From assembly GCA_910586365.1 (NCBI GenBank), contig CAJUGP010000044.1:1-14634 (forward strand): 14,634 bases of DNA, given 5' to 3'. Below are positions 1-7,431 of this stretch, in pieces (position 1 is the first letter of the stretch; each line of letters begins with the position of its first letter). A program made the translations under genes and the position numbers. The notes under the pieces are model-generated. The model made no database searches. It worked only from the letters and a program-made list of their open reading frames with translations, and was not told the origin of the DNA. This DNA is from an uncultured Christensenella sp. (GTDB lineage: Bacteria; Bacillota; Clostridia; Christensenellales; Borkfalkiaceae).

Positions 1-18
1 ACGACGCTCTTCCGATCT
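1..18 (+). other. Illumina TruSeq adapter remnant (assembly artefact)
   Basis: The first 18 bases, ACGACGCTCTTCCGATCT, are exactly the 3' end of the Illumina TruSeq read-1 adapter. They are not genomic. Native sequence therefore begins at about base 19, and the contig was neither trimmed nor extended further left. The adapter happens to be open in the reading frame of the following gene, so an automatic caller could wrongly extend that protein into it. Confidence 0.97.
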
Positions 19-20
19 GG

Positions 21-2090
21 GCCGGCAACAACGGACAAATGTTGACAGTTAAGTTTGTTAAAAATCAAAATGGCATATTTGTTGCACCTTATAGAAAAGG
101 TGAAGGCGGTAAATATTTAGCCAATATATTCACACCCGCAGACGACATGGATAAAAGTACTACAGGTATTGATTTTGTAAATACGGAAATTTTTCAGTCG
201 TGTGAGGAATTCTTTATAAGTGTTTTAGGGCTTGAAAAACCGCAGGAATACGATTATTGGGTAAAAGGGCTTAAACAAAGATATACTGATGGCTATCAGG
301 TTTCCGATGAACAACATATTTTAGACATAAGAAAAATTCTGTACTTTATAAAACATCCAGATTATTCCGATGACTTGCAAAAGGTGTTAGTTAATAATTT
401 ACTGTTAAAATGCATCTTGAACGACAGCCCTGTTTGGAAAAATCCTTACTCGACTGACGTGTTTTTTGCTGAAGACAAAAGAAGTATTAATATCGAGGGT
501 TACTTTAAAAACGTAATAGCCTATCCGTTTATAGATTCTGAATTTTATTTCAGTAATGGAATAACATATGATCAGTTGTCTCAGTTACATATAAAGGATG
601 AAATCATCGAAGGCGATAGCATTGTCTCTGGTGAATATGATACTGGAAAACCAGGTACAAAACCATCGTGGCACACTGACTCGAATTCAAAATTTAGGTG
701 GCAACTTTATATACTGCATCTTGAGAAAATATTAAATTATATCTCTAATAATCCCAATGAAAAATCTTCACGTATAAAATCATCTGTTATTTTTAAGCTA
801 TTGCAAATGCGGGAAGATTATCTTAGCGGAACGGTATATATCTCTGGACAAACAGCAAATATTGAAGGCACTTGCAGTAAAGTTATTTCAGTATTAATTA
901 ATAAAAATTGGGAGGACGGAGATTATAGTGCTAAAAATAATAATCATTGTTGGACAAATAGTGATTTAAGATCATGGGACAAAAAATGGCTATACACCCA
1001 ATCAGGTGAACTCGTATCATCTACGGAAATCTCAAAGCATGATTTAAATACTGATATTTATGGGGAAATAAAGTATGATTCCAAACTCTACGAATTGCTT
1101 AAATTCAAAAAAGATGAAATAGATATTGCGGAAGAGAACTTAAAAACATATTCAGCTTTGCCTAAATCCCAAAAAGTCTCATTTGGTGAACAATGGTTAA
1201 AAGATTTCTACGGAATTACAGTTGAGCAATTGCAAAATCTTATTAGAAATAGTCCCGTTTCCGATGCAGATGATACGGAAAATGACAGCATTGATTTTGA
1301 ATTTCCTGAGGAAAGCGTGAAGAACTGGGATTCTCTGCGTAGACATACTGCTGAATTACTTAGTTATGCAAGCTCAGTAGAGTATCAAAGCGTGTTGCGT
1401 AAAATCAGAGTTAGCAAAAATCCTGCTACTATCAAAACATATCTCAAAAGAGCCTATAAAGTTGATGGTAAAGATCAGTTTGCTTGTCAGCTTTGTCATC
1501 GCCCGTTTATTAACATTGAGATGTGCCAATTAGATGGTAAAAAAGAAGCTGAAAAAGAACTTGATCCCATGTATCTTTGCTTGTGTCCTAATTGCGCTAG
1601 CAGATTTAATGCGTTTAAAACCACTGATGAATATACGGCTTTTAGAAAGAAACTGGAAAGTATTGACACGCAAACGATTGATGATTTTTCTCCAGTTATA
1701 TTACCTCTTGGCAATAATGAAGAATTATGGTTTACACAAGTTCATATTGCCGAAATAACAGAATTATTAAGATTGCAAAGTCAAGCGGAAAAAGAATTAC
1801 AAAAAGAGTCCCAACGCACTCAAACTTTGGCTAAAAACGCGGGGGAAATGGCAGCATCCTCGCCCAAAAGTCATAAAATTGGGTATGGAGATTTAAAAGG
1901 TTGTATTGGTAAGCAAATTCGATATAAAACCAGCACTATAGACTGCATTGTGACTGTAATAAACTTAGCGGTCGATAAAATAACTTTACGTCTTGATAAA
2001 GGACATTGGAGCGGTATTGAAATTGGAAAATGTGTAGAACCGCCTATTAAAATGTGTATTGAAAAGGGATGGCTTGAATTTATTACCTAA
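21..2090 (+). CDS. C-terminal part of a large protein with treble-clef (HNH-like) Cys module; 5' truncated
   Basis: The frame is open from the first native codon (base 21). The ATG at 39 has no ribosome binding site in front of it, so the true start probably lies off the contig and 683 residues from that Met are only the C-terminal part. Numbering from that Met, residues 1-400 are charged and mostly helical with no motif I recognise. Residues 483-519 hold CxxC (C483, C486) and CPNC (C516, C519) about 30 residues apart, with an aromatic/hydrophobic surround like an HNH-type treble clef. The HNH histidines are absent, so a structural zinc site is more likely than a nuclease. Residues 575-600 are Gln/Glu/Lys-rich and probably coiled coil, and the last 70 look like a small beta domain. 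Similar Cys modules occur, from memory, near the C-termini of large sacsin-like ATPase proteins found in defence loci; no ATPase motif is present here, so this is only a suggestion. The gene ends convergently with the sigma-like gene. Confidence 0.75.
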   Translation, partial: AGNNGQMLTVKFVKNQNGIFVAPYRKGEGGKYLANIFTPADDMDKSTTGIDFVNTEIFQSCEEFFISVLGLEKPQEYDYWVKGLKQRYTDGYQVSDEQHILDIRKILYFIKHPDYSDDLQKVLVNNLLLKCILNDSPVWKNPYSTDVFFAEDKRSINIEGYFKNVIAYPFIDSEFYFSNGITYDQLSQLHIKDEIIEGDSIVSGEYDTGKPGTKPSWHTDSNSKFRWQLYILHLEKILNYISNNPNEKSSRIKSSVIFKLLQMREDYLSGTVYISGQTANIEGTCSKVISVLINKNWEDGDYSAKNNNHCWTNSDLRSWDKKWLYTQSGELVSSTEISKHDLNTDIYGEIKYDSKLYELLKFKKDEIDIAEENLKTYSALPKSQKVSFGEQWLKDFYGITVEQLQNLIRNSPVSDADDTENDSIDFEFPEESVKNWDSLRRHTAELLSYASSVEYQSVLRKIRVSKNPATIKTYLKRAYKVDGKDQFACQLCHRPFINIEMCQLDGKKEAEKELDPMYLCLCPNCASRFNAFKTTDEYTAFRKKLESIDTQTIDDFSPVILPLGNNEELWFTQVHIAEITELLRLQSQAEKELQKESQRTQTLAKNAGEMAASSPKSHKIGYGDLKGCIGKQIRYKTSTIDCIVTVINLAVDKITLRLDKGHWSGIEIGKCVEPPIKMCIEKGWLEFIT

Positions 2091-2128
2091 TTCGAAAATA
2101 CAGTAATTCGTTTGTGAGTCTCTCAAAA

Positions 2129-2165
2129 AAATAGCCGTGGAGAGCATACTCGGCTATTTAGTTTT
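2129..2165. terminator. Bidirectional intrinsic terminator between convergent genes
   Basis: AAATAGCCG (2129-2137) pairs perfectly with CGGCTATTT (2151-2159) across a 13-base loop. An A-run precedes the stem (2125-2131) and a T-rich tail follows it. It can stop transcription of the plus-strand gene ending at 2090 and of the minus-strand gene ending at 2174. Confidence 0.8.
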
Positions 2166-2173
2166 ATAATTGC

Positions 2174-2803
2174 TTAATCGGCGAATGCTTCGTTATATTT
2201 TCGTTGCAAGATCATTCTGCTGCGCCATACCGTCGTGTTATTGACGCATAACAATCTGGCGATTTCGCATACGCCCATGCCTTCCAGATAGCAGTTTAAT
2301 GTGTCCTTTTGCTTTTTCGTCAACTTCATTTTACGGATGATCTGCTCTACCTTTTTATAGCTTTCTTCCGTCGTGTCTTTCTCAAAGGGTTGGGGTACTT
2401 TTACCGTGTCATTTCGGTGTTCGCCGCAAGTATTCATTTGTATCCGATAAAGCTTATATACCATGTTCCCTAACTTACTGTAACAGGCGTGCCGTATCGT
2501 AACGGGCTTTTTGAATCTGTTCAATATCGTATCGCCGAGTTTCTTTCCCATGTGTTCGCATAGAAAGCAAATTGCCGTTTGTACAAAGTCGTATCCGTCT
2601 GAAATGCTGCGCTCGATGTCATGCTTACGGTGAAGGTCGCGGATCAAACTGTAATATAAATCTTCCAATTTTCGATACGGCATCAAATGCTTTAACGTAG
2701 AAACGGCTATGAGTTCGCCCATTTCCTGTACGTTGTCGGGCGTGATGACCGTATCCAACTCTGTAATAACATGCTCTCTTGTATGCGGGATATTGAGTTT
2801 CAT
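2174..2803 (-). CDS. Sigma-70-like (region 4 HTH) regulator of mobile-element type
   Basis: This 209-residue protein resembles small sigma-70-related factors carried by clostridial integrative elements. Residues 46-95 look like a weak region-2 segment (an SDGYDFVQTAICFL-type helix). Residues 161-203 form a clear region-4 helix-turn-helix, with LTKKQKDTLNCYLEGMG leading into IARLLCVNNTTVWRSR. It probably binds promoter DNA with RNA polymerase, or acts as an activator. The ATG at 2801-2803 overlaps the stop of the preceding 22-residue ORF as ATGA, and a GGAGGTG motif lies about 8 bases upstream inside that ORF, so translation is probably coupled. No convincing promoter was found upstream. I infer a regulatory gene from an integrated element or its remnant; I cannot name its target. 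A dedicated ECF sigma factor is less likely because region 2 is poorly conserved. Confidence 0.8.
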   Translation of the reverse strand: MKLNIPHTREHVITELDTVITPDNVQEMGELIAVSTLKHLMPYRKLEDLYYSLIRDLHRKHDIERSISDGYDFVQTAICFLCEHMGKKLGDTILNRFKKPVTIRHACYSKLGNMVYKLYRIQMNTCGEHRNDTVKVPQPFEKDTTEESYKKVEQIIRKMKLTKKQKDTLNCYLEGMGVCEIARLLCVNNTTVWRSRMILQRKYNEAFAD

Positions 2804-2868
2804 AACGCATCACCTCCGCATACGATTTTTCCGTTTACCCCTGCCTTCACATAAACCTGTTTACTCAT
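2800..2868 (-). CDS. 22-residue ORF translationally coupled to the sigma-like gene
   Basis: The ORF MSKQVYVKAGVNGKIVCGGDAL is preceded by a very strong Shine-Dalgarno, GGAGGT (complement of 2876-2881), with 7 bases before the ATG. Its TGA overlaps the ATG of the sigma-like gene as ATGA, and its last codons contain the GGAGGTG that serves that gene. This layout is typical of a real translated leader or small protein. The peptide has one Cys and no hydrophobic segment. It could be a coupling leader or a functional small partner of the regulator. An in-frame extension reaches back to 3012, but it has no comparable ribosome binding site and crosses hairpin-rich DNA, so the short form is preferred. 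Confidence 0.65.
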   Translation of the reverse strand: MSKQVYVKAGVNGKIVCGGDAL

Positions 2869-2971
2869 TTCAACTACCTCCGATTGTTTTATTTGCCTTT
2901 TCGGCAGGGCGAAAAAAGCATAGGACTTTGTAAAAATACATATCCTCTTCGGAGCAATTGTTGAAGTCAAC

Positions 2972-2986
2972 GGTGGCGCAGCCACC
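2972..2986. repeat. Perfect 6-bp hairpin in the left repeat arm
   Basis: GGTGGC (2972-2977) and GCCACC (2981-2986) pair perfectly around a GCA loop. The hairpin falls almost entirely in a 15-base segment (2974-2988) that the right arm of the inverted repeat lacks. It has no T-tract, so it is not a standard terminator on either strand. Confidence 0.6.
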
Positions 2987-3054
2987 ACCAAAAAATTGCC
3001 TTCAAATTCCACAAAAACACTTTGATTTATCCCCCCTTACCTTTTTTGAGCAAC

Positions 3055-3087
3055 AAAAAAACACCGAACTACAAGTTCGATGCTTTT
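3055..3087 (-). terminator. Intrinsic terminator of the methyltransferase-nuclease operon
   Basis: Read on the minus strand, CATCGAAC pairs with GTTCGGTG (one G-U pair) around the loop TTGTA and is followed by seven Ts. On the plus strand the same stem would contain a C-A mismatch, so it favours minus-strand transcription. It lies about 125 bases beyond the stop of the nuclease gene and closes the operon before the sigma-like module. Confidence 0.8.
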
Positions 3088-3212
3088 TGTTATTATTCAA
3101 TTACTTTTCAAAACCTAAGCAATTTTTTGCCCGTTGACTTCAACCAAGTCCTATGCCACCCTCCGCCCAACGAAAAGGGAAATATGACAGTTAGTTATGT
3201 TTAGGAACAACT

Positions 3213-4157
3213 TTAGAATATTTTTTGCACATGAAATGACTGTGGCGTCAACAACCAATCATCTGATTTTATTACTGTTTCCGCAGGATTATCTACAATA
3301 CAAGGATAATATGAAATATCTGAAATTTTTGATAAATCTACAAGATATAGCTTATAGTGCTCACCGTAAAATTTCGCAGTTTCGTATTCATTCTTTGACC
3401 AATAAAATTCAAAATCTCGCGATATAGCTTTAACTTCAATATAGCAATCATAATCAGTAGAGGAGTTGTCTAGAAAGGAGATAATATCATAGCCGGCGCC
3501 CACATCAATTGCAGATATTCGTTGTACTCTTTTCGCCAATTCTTTGCTTAAACGATTTTTTTCAAATGCTAAAACAAAGTTCTCAGCTTTCTCTCCCGCC
3601 AACGCTTCTACTTCCAATTTTTTCTTCAAATCTTCAAGTGTCAATTTAATTCTAGACTCTTTCAAAAAATTCGCTAAATATTCTTCAAATCTTGGGGCGA
3701 CATAAAATTGTGTGATTTGGCTACTTTTTTTGGCCACAAAAAAGCCTTGATTCACTAAAACATCTCTAACTGCTGAGAATTCTATCGGGAATAATTCATT
3801 TCGAAATCTAAACCCCTCCCCTGTAATAGTAAACGAAAAGCATTGTTCACTAAAGTACCCTTCATTGAATAATTTTTTTACAGTATAGTCTATTAACTTC
3901 GAATTTAAAAGTTCATCATCATCTAAATAGTTCACTAAATTCTCGTTTATTGCAATTCCGCATGGTTCATATATCCAAGAGAAGGTCAAAGCATATTTTA
4001 TAGCTGCGTCAACATCCATTTTCATACCAGGAGCATGAGAAAATAATGTCTTAATATCTTTCCTTGATACTGACCTGTTTCCTAAAACTTTAGTGAAAAA
4101 ATATAGAATTTCTTTCTTACCGAAAGGTATATTAAGATTTTTTAGTTCTTCTAACAT
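3213..4157 (-). CDS. DUF3883/NOV C-terminal-type nuclease, predicted restriction subunit
   Basis: The 314-residue protein has a C-terminal domain (about 180-310) with the DUF3883 (protein NO VEIN C-terminal) signature: GEKAEN at 188-193 with E199, GYDIISF at 222-228, IEVKA at 240-244, then FYWSKNE and a YKLYLVDL strand. DUF3883 is a PD-(D/E)xK-fold domain. E189 or E199, D224, E241 and K243 fit the catalytic set, so metal-dependent DNA cleavage is likely. Residues 10-140 look like winged-helix DNA-binding or adaptor segments. It is the last gene of the four-gene operon. Its ATG lies inside the end of the ATPase gene (26-base overlap) behind only a weak ribosome binding site, implying translational coupling. 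I infer that it is the cutting subunit paired with the methyltransferase; its site is unknown. A modified-base-dependent nuclease is the main alternative. Confidence 0.82.
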   Translation of the reverse strand: MLEELKNLNIPFGKKEILYFFTKVLGNRSVSRKDIKTLFSHAPGMKMDVDAAIKYALTFSWIYEPCGIAINENLVNYLDDDELLNSKLIDYTVKKLFNEGYFSEQCFSFTITGEGFRFRNELFPIEFSAVRDVLVNQGFFVAKKSSQITQFYVAPRFEEYLANFLKESRIKLTLEDLKKKLEVEALAGEKAENFVLAFEKNRLSKELAKRVQRISAIDVGAGYDIISFLDNSSTDYDCYIEVKAISRDFEFYWSKNEYETAKFYGEHYKLYLVDLSKISDISYYPCIVDNPAETVIKSDDWLLTPQSFHVQKIF

Positions 4158-6123
4158 AGTCTCTAATTAGGGCTTTAATATCCTCATCCCCTACATCTTC
4201 TGAAATATTATCAAATAATGGAATGGGCATACTTTCCATAATTTCCACCATACGCCTTTCTTTTTCGTTCAAACGCTCTGCAATTGTTTCATCTATACTA
4301 TTTTCTGAAAGCACATAGTAGTAGTTCGTAACAGTCCCTGGCTTTAAACCATATCGGTGAATACGATCCTTCGATTGCACAAAATGTGCCGCATTAAAAG
4401 ATCTTTCAATATAGATTGCATTATGGCAAGCTTTATGCAGTGAGATAGATTCGGCAACGGCAAAAGGATTGGCGATAATAACTTTATATGGGCAATTTTC
4501 ACTTTGAAATTCTCTTACAATTCTTTCCCGAGTGAGTATTTGTTCTTCCGAATCGTCTTCAACGACTCCATCTTTCTCAACAGGCACTGCGCCATAAAGT
4601 TCTTGACAAGCAATTTCATGAGTCTCCAAATATCTTTTCAGCTCATGTATTGTATAAATAAAGGTAGCCCAAATAACAACTTTACCGCCATCAGCAAGTA
4701 TTTTCTGTACCAAATCTAATACTTTTACGTATTTTCCAGGAACTTCATTGCTCTCATACTCCATTATTGATTTCAACACTTCTGTATCGTCAATGGCTTG
4801 AAATACTTCGTTAGAATTTTCGTATTCTAATGCTATGTTTTCAAGTGGCGTTTTCAACATTGATGGATTCGAAGCCGCCTGCATTAACCGAATCATTCTA
4901 GCTTGTGATATAGCTGCCTTAAAACGTGAAGTGATATCTGTTTTGTTTTCCTGGATTAAGGACTCTACATATTTTTTTTCGATAAAATCATAAATCCTCT
5001 GCTGAATTGGACTCATCTGTACCATTATCGGTGAATGATTAGTCGCAGCAGGAATATTCAAATCGCTTTTTTTGATACGAATGAAATACGGTGCAATATT
5101 ATCTATTAAACGATTCACTCGATTAATATCGCCTCTATTAGTAATATCGCAAAGTTGATTTATCCTATACCCAATTACATTTTTACTAGGCCATATAAAT
5201 TTAAACAAATTGTATAAATCCTCATAGCCATTAGGCGCGGGGGTTCCTGTTAATACCACTCTAGCCGCTGCATATTTAGATATAGATAGAACGGACTGGG
5301 CTATTACTCCTCCATTTGTATTTTTGGCTTTGTGTGCTTCATCAAGAACAACCATAACCTTATTGTTTCTAAGAAAAAAGCATATTGACTCCAACAAACC
5401 ACTTAACGATGCATATGAAATTAAAGTAATTTCGGCCGAATTTCTTGAGAGTAAATAATTTTCCTTTTCGCTTTTATTAATACCGCTAATCAATCGTTTA
5501 ACCGTAGGGCTTCTGCCAAAACATTCGCTATATTCTACTTCCCATGGTCCAAAAGAACTTAACGGTCCAACAATAAGCATCTTGTCTATATGTTTTTTAT
5601 CCGTTGAAGGAAGATTATGCAAATAAGCATATGCTCCATAAACAATACTCGTCTTCCCTGCACCCGGAACGGAAAAATTACACCCATTTTGCGAAAAAGC
5701 CAAATGATACGCGGAAAGCAACTGTAAAGGATATAAGGATCGCGCAGTTAAATAAGATTCTATAACCCGAGCAAAAGATTCGAACTCTTGAGCAACGCAA
5801 TTATTGTTTCGAATATTCAGCGCTTTATCGGAAAAGATTCTAAATTTTTCTTCTTCCTCATAAAAATCCGACAATACTTTTTCTGAAGACTCACTTTTTC
5901 GCTCTTGAAAACCATATTTAATCAGCATCTGTTTAATGTTTGAAAGAGCTGCCATCACATCTTCATCATCGTAATGAAGCGTTATCTTGTCCTCACTAAA
6001 AGTAGGATTAAAATAATCTCTTATATATCGCCACGCAAAACGATGGTTAACAAGAGCATGAATATCTCCTTTCAGATATATTTGGTTTTTCTTTGTATCA
6101 ATATCTATGGTTATCGCCGCCAT
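4132..6123 (-). CDS. SNF2/SF2-family DNA-dependent ATPase (helicase-like translocase)
   Basis: This 663-residue protein has both RecA lobes of an SNF2-like superfamily 2 ATPase. A Q-like segment (YPLQLLSAYHLAF, 131-143) precedes Walker A VPGAGKTS (152-159). Motif II DEAH is at 261-264, motif III LTGTPAPNG at 291-299 leading into a typical LYNLFKFIWP, motif V AESISLHKACHNAIYIE at 557-573, and motif VI QSKDRIHRYG with its arginines at 583-592. About 130 N-terminal residues form an extra domain that I do not recognise. It probably translocates on double-stranded DNA and couples recognition to cleavage. The ATG sits 12 bases after the ParB-like gene with a GGAG at good spacing (complement of 6130-6133), and its 3' end overlaps the nuclease gene. 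All core motifs look intact. Confidence 0.9.
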   Translation of the reverse strand: MAAITIDIDTKKNQIYLKGDIHALVNHRFAWRYIRDYFNPTFSEDKITLHYDDEDVMAALSNIKQMLIKYGFQERKSESSEKVLSDFYEEEEKFRIFSDKALNIRNNNCVAQEFESFARVIESYLTARSLYPLQLLSAYHLAFSQNGCNFSVPGAGKTSIVYGAYAYLHNLPSTDKKHIDKMLIVGPLSSFGPWEVEYSECFGRSPTVKRLISGINKSEKENYLLSRNSAEITLISYASLSGLLESICFFLRNNKVMVVLDEAHKAKNTNGGVIAQSVLSISKYAAARVVLTGTPAPNGYEDLYNLFKFIWPSKNVIGYRINQLCDITNRGDINRVNRLIDNIAPYFIRIKKSDLNIPAATNHSPIMVQMSPIQQRIYDFIEKKYVESLIQENKTDITSRFKAAISQARMIRLMQAASNPSMLKTPLENIALEYENSNEVFQAIDDTEVLKSIMEYESNEVPGKYVKVLDLVQKILADGGKVVIWATFIYTIHELKRYLETHEIACQELYGAVPVEKDGVVEDDSEEQILTRERIVREFQSENCPYKVIIANPFAVAESISLHKACHNAIYIERSFNAAHFVQSKDRIHRYGLKPGTVTNYYYVLSENSIDETIAERLNEKERRMVEIMESMPIPLFDNISEDVGDEDIKALIRDYVRRTKKS

Positions 6124-6135
6124 TAAAATCTCCGT

Positions 6136-7431
6136 TTATTTCCTCTTAAATAGTTTCTTAAATTCCCACGTTATAGAACTGATTTCTTGAATCATTTCTT
6201 CAATATGTATGTCTTCATAAAATCCAGCTTGACTCGAGTCAACCATTTGTAAAGCATTAAGAGCGCGTTCAATTAGCTCCGCCGGCTTATTTGAATCACG
6301 CTTATCTTCAAGCTTTCGCGTGAAACGTTGTAAATTTCCTTTTAATAAACTCTTTGAACTATCAATCCAATCAATATCTCTTTTCTTAAGAAGAGTACTT
6401 AAATCTTCTGTTGGATATTTTTCTCGCAGTTCATCAACGCTTTCTTCATCCGGTGGAGTTTGTTCTTGATGCTTTTTGAGAAATTCAGACCATAAGTCCT
6501 TATAAAAGAATATACTTCCCTCTTTGCCCGTTTTGGCAATTTCACGGAATTCCTTGCCCTCGTATCTCGCTCTTATGTAATCAAAACAAACCAACTTTAA
6601 ATCAGATATATCCGAATCCGAATAATCCCAATCAACATTTCGAACATTCGCACCCCTTTTATTATAAGAGTCAAGATAGTTATTAAGATCCACAAATGGG
6701 CCTTCCGTTTTTTCTAACCGTGTATATATTCCATCATAACCATACTCTTGAAGATATTCTTCCATGAGTTTTAAAATATTACGCCATTCTTTAACTTGCG
6801 TTTCCTTCACGCTCATAAAGCTCGCTATGTCCCGATCTTCAAATCCTAACCGATTTAACTCTTTACATTTTAAATATTTTTCGATAGGATTATAATCTAA
6901 TTTATCATCCTCCCCCATCTGATAAATTGTCTCAAGCTGTTGTATGTCTCTTTCGCCAGCATCATCTGGAAGAATGATAGCTAAAAAGTATCGGCACGCT
7001 TCCACTTCAGCATAAGAATATCCTAACTTATCCCGATCATAAAAAAGTTTATTCAAAAGCATCGCTCGGCGATTACCATCAATCACAATTCCATCCGCAG
7101 TAACAATACCATAACGTTGCTGTCCATTTTTTAATAAACTATCCATAGTGGTTTTGTTGCGGTCTTTCTTTGAGTCATAAAGAAATTGTTCTATAAGCTT
7201 CTTGTCATGTTCTAATTCAGCATTTATTTGACCATTCTGCTTCTCATATGACAAAACAACAGATCCAATCCGACCATTATACTTATTGTAAATAAGATAA
7301 TCAAGCGGAATTTTATACACTGTTTCTATTAACGTTGTCCCTCTGTATCTAAGGGGAATACCAGTCATAGCAATACTATTATGATTTTGCTTTAATTCAA
7401 TTAATTTTTGCTTGCGTGTCATTGCGTCCAT
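6136..7431 (-). CDS. ParB/Srx-fold protein with HTH, component of the R-M operon
   Basis: The 431-residue protein starts with a ParB/sulfiredoxin-like domain: an IPLDYLIYNKYNGRI entry strand (41-55) and the box IVIDGNRRAMLLNKL (115-129), equivalent to the ParB motif around GERR. A helix-turn-helix follows, LGFEDRDIASFMSVKETQVKEW (195-216), in the ParB order. The rest (230-431) is charged, mostly helical and unrecognised. ParB-like domains in defence operons can load on DNA, bind nucleotide or act as nucleases; the glutamate of the canonical CTP-binding GERR box is replaced by Asn here, so CTP use is uncertain. The start is supported by GGAGG (complement of 7441-7445) nine bases upstream; a second Met at codon 4 is possible. 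The gene overlaps the methyltransferase by 35 bases. It lies far from any origin or ParA gene, so chromosome partition is unlikely and a role in the restriction system is inferred. Confidence 0.85.
   Translation of the reverse strand: MDAMTRKQKLIELKQNHNSIAMTGIPLRYRGTTLIETVYKIPLDYLIYNKYNGRIGSVVLSYEKQNGQINAELEHDKKLIEQFLYDSKKDRNKTTMDSLLKNGQQRYGIVTADGIVIDGNRRAMLLNKLFYDRDKLGYSYAEVEACRYFLAIILPDDAGERDIQQLETIYQMGEDDKLDYNPIEKYLKCKELNRLGFEDRDIASFMSVKETQVKEWRNILKLMEEYLQEYGYDGIYTRLEKTEGPFVDLNNYLDSYNKRGANVRNVDWDYSDSDISDLKLVCFDYIRARYEGKEFREIAKTGKEGSIFFYKDLWSEFLKKHQEQTPPDEESVDELREKYPTEDLSTLLKKRDIDWIDSSKSLLKGNLQRFTRKLEDKRDSNKPAELIERALNALQMVDSSQAGFYEDIHIEEMIQEISSITWEFKKLFKRK

Larger units (their letters stand above)
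2891..3183. repeat. Imperfect inverted repeat, left arm 2891-3000, right arm 3119-3183
   Basis: Three blocks of the left arm reappear in the same order, reverse-complemented, in the right arm: 2891-2928 against 3146-3183 (27 of 38 match, with a perfect 11-base GCATAGGACTT), 2960-2973 against 3131-3144 (14 of 14) and 2989-2999 against 3119-3129 (11 of 11). The left arm carries two extra segments, of 31 and 15 bases; the second makes most of a GGTGGC/GCCACC hairpin. The 14-base block contains its own near-palindrome GTTGA-AG-TCAAC. The arms look like two diverged copies of one sequence in opposite orientation, possibly element ends or recombination sites. Confidence 0.7.
2881..3212. other. 332-base non-coding tract between sigma-like module and nuclease gene
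   Basis: No convincing gene is present. The tract holds a diverged inverted repeat (arms 2891-3000 and 3119-3183), a perfect small hairpin (2972-2986) and a minus-strand terminator (3055-3087). It separates the A+T-rich methyltransferase operon from the sigma-like module. I found no strong promoter for the sigma-like gene in it. Confidence 0.7.

Noticed and set aside
2174..2803. Sigma-like gene considered as the controller protein of the restriction operon
   Set aside because: It is larger than C proteins, resembles mobile-element sigma-like factors, lies beyond a terminator and is nowhere near the operon promoter.
2800..3012. 70-residue form of the ORF before the sigma-like gene
   Set aside because: The extra 48 residues cross the hairpin and repeat arm and lack a ribosome binding site, whereas the internal ATG at 2868 has an excellent one.
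3022..3427. Two plus-strand open frames of 60 and 76 residues
   Set aside because: One crosses the terminator and the right repeat arm; the other lies antisense to the nuclease gene. Neither has a ribosome binding site or a recognisable domain.
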